7,672 nt of DNA from JASEGV01 sp037443545 (lineage in GTDB: Bacteria; Bacteroidota; Ignavibacteria; UBA10030; BY39): positions 1 through 7,672 of the forward strand of contig JBBIOD010000087.1 in NCBI GenBank assembly GCA_037443545.1. The letters run 5' to 3'. Shown piece after piece: positions 1 to 4,767 of the stretch. Both the position numbers and the translations under genes were made by a program. A model generated the notes under the pieces. The model searched no databases. It had not been told where the DNA came from and saw only the letters and a list, made by a program, of their open reading frames with translations. Numbering within the stretch: the first letter of the stretch is position 1; each line of letters opens with the position of its first letter.

Positions 1-330
1 TACAGCAAAATCCATTTTTGAGAAAAACTTAAAATATTTTAGATTTTGAAAATATTCCACTCCAATTATGGACCTGTCATAGCCACGGGGAGCGAATTGG
101 TCAAATAATAAGACTAGACCGATAAAAAGGAAAAACCCCCATTCAAGACGATAAAAAGTAATTATAATAATTATTGCGCCAAGTATTAGCGCAACGGTGG
201 TGAACACACTTCCATCTGATAGAATGAATAGAAACGAGGTGAGAATGGATACTAAAATAAGCGCCCCTATACTTAGGAGGTTCTTATCCATTTTAACATT
301 AGTCAAAATATTAATGTCTTTGAGGTTCAT
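1..330 (-). CDS. O-antigen ligase/polymerase-like membrane protein, N-terminal part (runs off left edge)
   Basis: An open reading frame enters from the left edge. It starts at an ATG at 330-328, and an in-frame TGA lies just upstream, so the N terminus is fixed near here. The 110 visible residues form hydrophobic segments at about 19-37 and 42-57 and a third at about 63-76. These are followed by a short polar stretch, FDQFAPRGYD. Closely spaced N-terminal helices with a loop of this kind resemble the O-antigen ligase/Wzy polymerase superfamily. In this family the protein sits in the inner membrane and joins or transfers undecaprenyl-linked glycan repeats. The start lies only 2 nt after the stop of the 59-residue gene, so the two are probably translationally coupled. 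The assignment rests on hydropathy and locus context, because the catalytic periplasmic loop lies outside the window. Another polytopic polysaccharide protein remains possible. Confidence 0.7.
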   Translation of the reverse strand, partial: MNLKDINILTNVKMDKNLLSIGALILVSILTSFLFILSDGSVFTTVALILGAIIIIITFYRLEWGFFLFIGLVLLFDQFAPRGYDRSIIGVEYFQNLKYFKFFSKMDFAV

Positions 331-332
331 TT

Positions 333-512
333 CTACTTCGGACCTTCAATTACTGGTAAACCCATTGTGTACATCGTGAATAGAACAAAACAAACCTGAA
401 GAAAAGCAATGCATAAAACAAGCAATAAATTTTTGTATGTTACTTTTTTTTTTCTTTTACTAATAATGACTACGATCAAAGTTAGACTTATGATCCCAAC
501 GAGAGAGAGCAT
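333..512 (-). CDS. Small two-helix membrane protein, 59 aa, function unknown
   Basis: This small gene encodes 59 residues, from ATG at 512-510 to TAG at 335-333. A good ribosome-binding site, AAAGGA (528-523), lies 10 nt upstream of the ATG and overlaps the end of the ATPase gene. A TGA two codons before the ATG excludes an earlier start. The protein has a hydrophobic helix at about residues 2-18, a strongly basic loop (KRKKK at 19-23, then VTYKN), and a second helix at about 29-48. By the positive-inside rule this is a hairpin with a cytoplasmic loop and both ends outside. It lies between the CpsD-like ATPase and the ligase/polymerase-like gene, with gaps of 7 and 2 nt. It may therefore be an accessory subunit of the polymerisation or export complex; this is inference only. 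I recognise no family. A run of ten A residues lies in the codons for the basic loop. Confidence 0.68.
   Translation of the reverse strand: MLSLVGIISLTLIVVIISKRKKKVTYKNLLLVLCIAFLQVCFVLFTMYTMGLPVIEGPK
444..453 (-). repeat. Homopolymer A10 tract (T10 on + strand) inside the 59-aa gene
   Basis: Ten consecutive A residues on the coding strand encode the end of the basic loop (last base of AGA followed by AAA AAA AAA). Loss of one A would create a TAA directly after the tract. Gain of one A would shift into a frame that ends at a TGA just before the next gene. The tract is therefore a possible slippage or phase-variation site, although the genome is AT-rich and chance runs are common. Confidence 0.6.
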
Positions 513-519
513 TATTCAA

Positions 520-1302
520 TTATCCTTTATGATGTTTGTCTGAAAACCGGTTCATAACAAACCCCAGAACATTCCGTTCATTAACACGTTGTAATAATTT
601 ATCTATATCTTCTCTTTTAGTCCTTTCACTTTGAACAACTACGATCAGCCCCTGTAATTGGTTTGTATATAGCAAAGGAATTGTTGACGAGTTAATTGCC
701 GGCATATCAACGATAATAATCTCATATTTTTGTTCAAGAGAATATAAGGTGTCACGGAATGACGCAAGCTGTTCTAGTCCAAGCGATGGTTGTATGGGTT
801 GTGCTCGGGTTCCATCGATTGTTGTTTTTGGGAATAATTTTTCGTGTAGAATTATTTTTTTACCAGCTGTTAGAACCGAAAGATTTTCGATAGCGGTTTT
901 CGAAACACTTATATTGCTATCATTCAGAGATTCGGTTAGCCCAGGTGAAAGTGGAACTCCGAATATCTTATGTAAACGCGGATTTGCAATATTTAAATCG
1001 ACCAATATTGTACTCTTTTGTGAACCCATTGCAAACGAGACAGCAAGATTACTTGCGATAACCGTTTTTCCCTCGCCTCTTTGAGGACTTGTTATGCCTA
1101 CTGTGAAATTAAGGCTTTGACGTTCCCGCGAAAGAAACGAATAATTAAAAGAGTTATAGTATTTAAATTTTATAACCGAATTGTCGATATAATTACTTGG
1201 TTCTTGATTTACTAGCACAGATTTTATGAGACGGATAATTCTGTCGTTCTTTTCGTTATCCGGATTTTCGACGATTTCGATGCGATTATTTGTTATTGCC
1301 AC
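520..1302 (-). CDS. CpsD/CapB-type (BY-kinase family) P-loop ATPase of polysaccharide assembly
   Basis: This 260-residue protein belongs to the MinD/BY-kinase group of P-loop ATPases that partner Wzc/CapA-type membrane co-polymerases and control polysaccharide polymerisation. Walker A is SPQRGEGKT (72-80), with the key lysine K79. Walker B is IIIVDMPAI (195-203). The Walker A' segment is ILVDLNIANPRLHKIF (99-114): the first Asp (D102) is kept, but the usual second Asp and Arg of the DxDxR pattern are Asn and Ala. No tyrosine cluster is present at the C terminus, which ends in a basic HHKG. Family knowledge suggests it may act as an ATPase switch rather than an autophosphorylating kinase. The start is GTG (1302-1300), with TGGA (1314-1311) 8 nt upstream; an in-frame TAG lies eight codons upstream and no ATG intervenes. 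The gene lies 48 nt after its presumed partner, which lacks its own kinase domain. Confidence 0.87.
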   Translation of the reverse strand: MAITNNRIEIVENPDNEKNDRIIRLIKSVLVNQEPSNYIDNSVIKFKYYNSFNYSFLSRERQSLNFTVGITSPQRGEGKTVIASNLAVSFAMGSQKSTILVDLNIANPRLHKIFGVPLSPGLTESLNDSNISVSKTAIENLSVLTAGKKIILHEKLFPKTTIDGTRAQPIQPSLGLEQLASFRDTLYSLEQKYEIIIVDMPAINSSTIPLLYTNQLQGLIVVVQSERTKREDIDKLLQRVNERNVLGFVMNRFSDKHHKG

Positions 1303-1350
1303 TATACTTTTCCAATCTTTGTGCTAAATTAGTTTTAGATGTTATTTTTA

Positions 1351-2697
1351 TTATGTGCGGTCATCGTTTCCATCCGATATATAAGCAATAATTGGCTTTT
1401 GATAAATCTGTATATCCCTGTGTGTTCTGACTGTCGTATCAAAGAGTTCCCGCAAAATAACAGATATAAAACCTAAAAATATTCCTATACCCAAACCGGC
1501 GAAGATCAATTGCATTTTTTTAGGTTTTGTAGCCTTTGTTGGTAACAACGGTGGGTCGAGGATAACAAATTGGTGCCCTGTTTTGTATCCCAAATCTCGA
1601 GTAGATTTGGCTTGCTCGAGACGCACCTTCATATCATCATATAATTTTCGGTAAAGATTAAAATCGGATTCTTGCTCAGCGTTTAGATGACCACTGATAA
1701 ATGTTTGTTGCACATTTTCTAGAAGTTGAGCTCGTTTGTTTTCAAATTCCATCCGTTGTGGGTGGCGTTTACTAATTTCTGATTCGAGTGAATTTTGCAT
1801 ACGGGTTAGTAATTCTGAAATCTGGTTTTCAATATTCTTTACTTCCGGATATTGTGGGGTATATTTTTGTAAAAAATCGTCATACTTTTTTAAAAATAAA
1901 TTTAGATCAGCTGCAAAGGGGATGTCCATTCTCGTTAGGTCGTAAAGTGTTTCTTTATTTTTTTCGATTCGTGGAGGGTTCGAAACAGATTGCAATGTGT
2001 TAAACGCCTGTTGATAAATATTTAAACGGACATCCAATTCGTTAATCTGTTTATCGAGATTTTCTATTTGCGTATATTGAATTCTGCTTTGTTCCGGTAA
2101 TGTGTTTACACGATTTCCGATAAGTGAAATTACTTTGCGCTGACTTTCTTCAAATTTATCTCGCGTTTCTCTAAGTTTATTTTCAAAAAATTGAACAGAA
2201 TGATCGTTTTGTTGCGTTTGAACTTGAGAAATTTTTTCAATTAACAAATGTGTGAGAACAGTAACTGCGCGATATGCTATAGAAGCTTCTTCATCTGCAA
2301 ATACAATTGAAAAAGAGCCGGAGCCCTTGTTCTCAATATCGAATTTTTTCGACAATGATGTTATGAGCGCTTGCCGCTCTTTTTCGGTGGTTACTTCTTT
2401 GCTGAGTCCAAGGCTGTCAATCAATCGTTGCAGGATGGTCCGGCTTGAGAGTATTTCTGTATACAAATTCAACCGGTCTTCGGTACCTAATGAAGATCGA
2501 ATTTCAAGCCCCAATAGCGGAGTAGTTGTTTCTTCTCTTTGATATAAAATCGTTGTTGATGATTCATAAGATTTAGGGAGTAAAAATGCACCAATTGTAC
2601 TCGCGATAGTAACAATCACAATCGGAATAATCAGAAAAACTTTTCTTCTCCGGAAAAGTGAAATCATTTCGAAAATTGTAAACTGAGCTGAATTCAA
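1351..2697 (-). CDS. Wzz/Wzc (GumC)-like polysaccharide co-polymerase without kinase domain
   Basis: This inner-membrane protein probably sets glycan chain length and links the polymerase to the Wza exporter. An N-terminal Wzz-type region begins FEMISLFRRRK and leads into a transmembrane helix (VFLIIPIVIVTIASTIGAFL). A long periplasmic part follows and is rich in heptad-like coiled coil. Near the end is a GNVR-like tail (LYRKLYDDMK, then VILDPPLLPTKATKPKK). The second membrane helix (LIFAGLGIGIFLGFISVIL) is followed by only about 35 cytoplasmic residues. The family's kinase part is therefore absent and is supplied by the next gene. I chose the TTG at 2697-2695 (448 aa) because AAGGG (2710-2706) lies 8 nt upstream. 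A TTG at 2721 gives an 8-residue longer form (456 aa) with no visible ribosome-binding site. The gene is first in the leftward operon, and a sigma-54-like promoter lies about 50 nt upstream. Confidence 0.88.
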   Translation of the reverse strand: MNSAQFTIFEMISLFRRRKVFLIIPIVIVTIASTIGAFLLPKSYESSTTILYQREETTTPLLGLEIRSSLGTEDRLNLYTEILSSRTILQRLIDSLGLSKEVTTEKERQALITSLSKKFDIENKGSGSFSIVFADEEASIAYRAVTVLTHLLIEKISQVQTQQNDHSVQFFENKLRETRDKFEESQRKVISLIGNRVNTLPEQSRIQYTQIENLDKQINELDVRLNIYQQAFNTLQSVSNPPRIEKNKETLYDLTRMDIPFAADLNLFLKKYDDFLQKYTPQYPEVKNIENQISELLTRMQNSLESEISKRHPQRMEFENKRAQLLENVQQTFISGHLNAEQESDFNLYRKLYDDMKVRLEQAKSTRDLGYKTGHQFVILDPPLLPTKATKPKKMQLIFAGLGIGIFLGFISVILRELFDTTVRTHRDIQIYQKPIIAYISDGNDDRT

Positions 2698-2705
2698 ATT
2701 ATTTA

Positions 2706-2710
2706 CCCTT
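2706..2710 (-). promoter_or_regulatory. Ribosome-binding site deciding the start of the co-polymerase gene
   Basis: AAGGG on the minus strand lies 8 nt upstream of the TTG at 2697. The in-frame TTG at 2721 would place this motif inside the coding region and has only AT-rich sequence upstream. The spacing and strength of AAGGG favour the shorter protein. Confidence 0.55.
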
Positions 2711-2748
2711 AGATTATTCAAATATTTTATTAAAGTAATCTCAAAACG

Positions 2749-2763
2749 TCAATTTATATGCCA
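2749..2763 (-). promoter_or_regulatory. Sigma-54 (-24/-12)-like promoter for the leftward operon
   Basis: On the minus strand this reads TGGCATATAAATTGA. It matches the RpoN consensus TGGCACG-N4-TTGC in the TGGCA block and in TTG, with exact spacing between the two blocks. The -12 base is A instead of C, and the sixth base is T instead of C. If the last base is -12, transcription would start near 2737, giving a leader of about 40 nt to the TTG at 2697. The same variant, TGGCATA-N4-TTGA, occurs in the opposite orientation upstream of the rightward operon, which strengthens both calls. Confidence 0.62.
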
Positions 2764-2867
2764 CGAACAAATATATCTGTATTTCTCGTATTTATGTAAC
2801 TTTTATACTGTTATGTTCTTTAGTTTTTCAATTTTACACTTAAATTCAAAATTATCAAGTTTTATGT

Positions 2868-2884
2868 GTGTAATAATTTTACAC
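2868..2884. promoter_or_regulatory. Dyad operator 1, GTGTAA-N5-TTACAC
   Basis: This is a perfect 6-bp inverted repeat, GTGTAA/TTACAC, with a 5-bp spacer (TAATT). It is preceded by TGT and followed by TTTT, as is the second copy. The 17-bp symmetry suits a dimeric helix-turn-helix regulator, such as the Fis-type DNA-binding domain of a sigma-54 activator. Its centre lies about 139 bp upstream of the predicted leftward transcription start and about 228 bp upstream of the rightward one. The identity of the binding protein is not shown by this window. Confidence 0.68.
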
Positions 2885-2919
2885 TTTTTAGAAATATATC
2901 ATATTGCTTCTTTATTGTG

Positions 2920-2937
2920 CAATTTAACGTCAAATTG
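2920..2937. repeat. Inverted repeat CAATTT-N6-AAATTG
   Basis: This 6-bp perfect inverted repeat with spacer AACGTC lies directly before operator 2. It could be an additional protein site, but AT-rich sequence produces such repeats by chance fairly often, so support is limited. Confidence 0.3.
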
Positions 2938-2938
2938 T

Positions 2939-2955
2939 GTGTAAGAAAGTTACAC
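2939..2955. promoter_or_regulatory. Dyad operator 2, GTGTAA-N5-TTACAC
   Basis: This second perfect copy of the same inverted repeat has a different spacer (GAAAG) but the same flanks (TGT before, TTTT after). Conservation of both arms with a diverged spacer argues for a protein-binding site rather than a chance duplication. Its centre is 71 bp from that of operator 1. It lies about 157 bp upstream of the predicted rightward transcription start and about 210 bp from the leftward one. Confidence 0.68.
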
Positions 2956-2971
2956 TTTTCAATAATTTTAT

Positions 2972-3024
2972 AATCCATAGATATAAAAAGTCTCTGTTTT
3001 TAGATATAAAATCGGTTATGGATT
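2972..3024. repeat. Nested repeats: AATCCATA/TATGGATT inverted repeat enclosing two TAGATATAAAA direct repeats
   Basis: AATCCATA (2972-2979) and its exact complement TATGGATT (3017-3024) bracket a 37-bp interior. Within and overlapping this is an 11-bp direct repeat, TAGATATAAAA, at 2978-2988 and 3001-3011, offset by 23 bp (about two helical turns). The block sits between operator 2 and the rightward promoter. A DNA-bending or secondary regulator site is possible, but no known consensus was recognised. Confidence 0.45.
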
Positions 3025-3077
3025 TTGTAAACCACTTAAAAATCGCCCAATAATTCTCAATTTAGTGTCACCTATGA

Positions 3078-3092
3078 TGGCATAGCCTTTGA
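3078..3092 (+). promoter_or_regulatory. Sigma-54 (-24/-12)-like promoter for the rightward operon
   Basis: The sequence TGGCATAGCCTTTGA fits the RpoN consensus TGGCACG-N4-TTGC with correct spacing. Only the sixth and seventh bases and the final C differ, and of these the final C (-12) is the most important. If the last base is -12, transcription would start near 3104, giving a leader of about 44 nt to the ATG at 3148. It uses the same TGGCATA-N4-TTGA variant as the promoter of the divergent operon. Confidence 0.65.
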
Positions 3093-3147
3093 AACATATG
3101 GGGGAAATAATAATTTAATAACATCACGAACATTGAAAAACTCTGTA

Positions 3148-3846
3148 ATGAAACTTTTTTTAATTGTTTTCTTATCTTTTCTACTAATCGTGGGCTGTTC
3201 TTCTTCAGGAGATATAGCTAAAGATAGTCTAACTCAAGTAATTCGCTCGGGCAGCCAACCGATGCACGGAGATTCACAAGCTGATAATTATGTGATAAGA
3301 TTGGGGGATCAAATTCAAGGTATTGTTTGGGGTTATCCCGAGTTTAATTTTCAAGGACCGGTTAAAGAGACAGGTTCATTAACGGTTCCCCTCATCGGTG
3401 AGATCGTCGTTGCTGGTCTTACGAAAGACCAATTTACCGAACAACTCAAACAAAAATTATCTGTTTACATACAAGGGGAAATCAAGGTTTCAATGAATAT
3501 TACAAGTGTGGTAGTTCAAAAAGTTACGGTGCTCGGTGAAGTTACAAGGCAAGATAATTATATAATTACCAGTGAATTATCATTAATTGAAATTTTATCT
3601 ACAGCCGGTGGAACAACTGTGGACTCTGATCTACGGAGCATCAAGATATTACGCGGAGGATTGAACACACCTCCTATCGACGTCGATCTTATCTCTTTTA
3701 TTGAGGATGGAAATATTGTTGCAATTCCAATAGTTCGTCCAGGCGATACTGTATATGTACCCAAGAAAAACAATGTAATAAGAGAATTATCCGACTTTAT
3801 GAGAGATGCAATTTTTATTTTCAGTTTTTTTAGATTTTTTAATTGA
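3148..3846 (+). CDS. Wza-like polysaccharide export lipoprotein (Poly_export + SLBB)
   Basis: This predicted outer-membrane lipoprotein forms the export channel for the polysaccharide. The signal peptide MKLFLIVFLSFLLIVGC ends in a lipobox, with lipidated Cys17. Residues about 47-116 (from YVIRLGDQIQ through SVYIQGEIKVSM) match the polysaccharide export domain, and about 125-205 (VTVLGEVTRQ through RPGDTVYVPK) match one SLBB domain. The protein ends in the hydrophobic, aromatic segment FMRDAIFIFSFFRFFN, resembling the C-terminal helix by which Wza spans the outer membrane. At 232 aa it is shorter than Wza of E. coli (about 380 aa) and has a single SLBB domain, as in many FCB-group exporters. 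An in-frame TTG at 3133 would add five residues; neither start has a clear ribosome-binding site, and ATG is preferred. It is the first gene of the rightward operon. Confidence 0.9.
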   Translation: MKLFLIVFLSFLLIVGCSSSGDIAKDSLTQVIRSGSQPMHGDSQADNYVIRLGDQIQGIVWGYPEFNFQGPVKETGSLTVPLIGEIVVAGLTKDQFTEQLKQKLSVYIQGEIKVSMNITSVVVQKVTVLGEVTRQDNYIITSELSLIEILSTAGGTTVDSDLRSIKILRGGLNTPPIDVDLISFIEDGNIVAIPIVRPGDTVYVPKKNNVIRELSDFMRDAIFIFSFFRFFN

Positions 3847-3852
3847 AGAATT

Positions 3853-4761
3853 GTGAAAACCAAAAACGTTACATACTTATCAATTTTCTTATTCGCAATG
3901 TGCGTTAATGTAAAAGTCCATGCAAATTATTTCAACAGAACATCGTTAGCGCCTGGTGCCAAATCGGCAGCACTCGCCGAGGCGTTTGTTTCCGAGGCCT
4001 TCGATGCGAACGGGATGTATTCCAATATGGCAGGGCTTACGAAATTGCGGAACTACTCGATACTCCTTAACAATATGCAGGAAAAATCTATCAATGTAAT
4101 GAGTCACGGGGTAGCTATACCGATCAGATTAAAAGCAGGTGAAGTTATGGCATTCGGCTTGTCATTCATCCATACTGGGTATATACTAAAAAATTCTCCG
4201 AATGAAATTAAATTATGGCAGTTATGTTATGATGTAGGTTATGCTCGCGAAATTTTACATTCATTTAGCATTGGTACATTGGTAGGTGTGAGGTTTGCCC
4301 GAAGTGATGTTTCCCAATTATGGTCGGTTCAAACTTCGGTTAGTGCAAATTATTCACCCGCTGAAAATATAAGTTATGGATTAGTTCTGAATAGCATAGG
4401 AAATGGTATCGACTATTCTAATGAAAAAAGTACAACTCAACTTAGCCAGATATCATTAGCTCACAGCCTTCAAGCTGGTATTACAATGAAGTTCCCTTCA
4501 AATATGAAAAATCACTTGTTTTCATTTGCATTAGCAAACGAAAAGATTTTTGGGAAAGCTGGTCTTCGATATAAAGGTGGGTTAGAAATGAACATTACAG
4601 ATATTTTAATACTCAGGGGAGGATACGTGGTGGAAAATAATTTACAATTTGCGACCTTCGGGGTTGGGATCCAAACAAAAATCATTTCAATCGATTACTC
4701 GTTCTCTCCTCAAAAAGTAACAAACCAGGAAATGTATCTTTCGATTGCACTAAATTTATAA
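3853..4761 (+). CDS. PorV/PorQ-family outer-membrane beta-barrel protein
   Basis: This 302-residue protein has a signal peptide (residues 1-24, cleavage expected after VHA). Directly after it is the family hallmark: APGAKSAALAEAFVSEAFDANGMYSNMAGL. This corresponds to the GARALGMGGAYVA.ADDA.A.YWNPAGL pattern of PorV/PorQ (UPF0164) proteins, which are FadL-like barrels of the FCB group. The rest alternates polar and hydrophobic residues, as expected for beta strands, and ends in an aromatic/aliphatic strand, MYLSIALNL. Known relatives act in type IX secretion as shuttle or attachment proteins, but most PorV-like paralogues have no assigned function. It sits 6 nt after the exporter gene, so a role in glycan export or surface anchoring is a reasonable inference. 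The start is GTG at 3853; GAAGAA upstream is a weak ribosome-binding site. Confidence 0.82.
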   Translation: MKTKNVTYLSIFLFAMCVNVKVHANYFNRTSLAPGAKSAALAEAFVSEAFDANGMYSNMAGLTKLRNYSILLNNMQEKSINVMSHGVAIPIRLKAGEVMAFGLSFIHTGYILKNSPNEIKLWQLCYDVGYAREILHSFSIGTLVGVRFARSDVSQLWSVQTSVSANYSPAENISYGLVLNSIGNGIDYSNEKSTTQLSQISLAHSLQAGITMKFPSNMKNHLFSFALANEKIFGKAGLRYKGGLEMNITDILILRGGYVVENNLQFATFGVGIQTKIISIDYSFSPQKVTNQEMYLSIALNL

Positions 4762-4767
4762 AAAGTT

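Larger units (their letters stand above)
2698..3147. other. Divergent regulatory region between the two operons, no gene seen
   Basis: This very AT-rich stretch of about 450 bp has no convincing coding sequence on either strand. It holds two outward-facing sigma-54-like promoters near its ends, two perfect GTGTAA-N5-TTACAC dyads between them, a degenerate third TTACAC half-site at 2834-2839, and several repeats at 2920-2937 and 2972-3024. The dyad nearest each promoter lies about 140-155 bp upstream of its predicted transcription start, a typical distance for sites bound by sigma-54 activators. Confidence 0.7.

Noticed and set aside
197..379. Plus-strand ORF of 60 codons
   Set aside because: It lies antisense to the ligase/polymerase-like gene and the 59-aa gene, has no ribosome-binding site or recognisable features, and both minus-strand frames are better supported.
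749..1084. Plus-strand ORF of 111 codons
   Set aside because: It is antisense to the CpsD-like ATPase across its Walker motifs, and its Cys/Ser/Arg-rich composition is typical of a shadow frame.
1736..2542. Three plus-strand ORFs (1736-1945, 1788-2003, 2252-2542)
   Set aside because: All are antisense to the well-supported co-polymerase coding region, and none has recognisable protein features.
2794..2810. Further weak GTGTAA-N5-TTACAC-like sites (here and at 3025-3041)
   Set aside because: Each has one reasonable half-site, but the other arm matches at only three or four of six positions, which is expected by chance in this AT-rich region.
3098..3118. Six-codon leader ORF (ATG GGG GAA ... 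TAA) before the exporter gene
   Set aside because: The predicted sigma-54 transcription start (about 3104) lies downstream of its ATG, and it has no ribosome-binding site.
2698..3147. CRISPR array or RNA gene in the central region
   Set aside because: The repeats are short, few and irregular, and no tRNA, rRNA or structured RNA signature was found.
3558..3863. Minus-strand ORF of 101 codons
   Set aside because: It is a shadow of the Wza-like gene, covering its SLBB domain.
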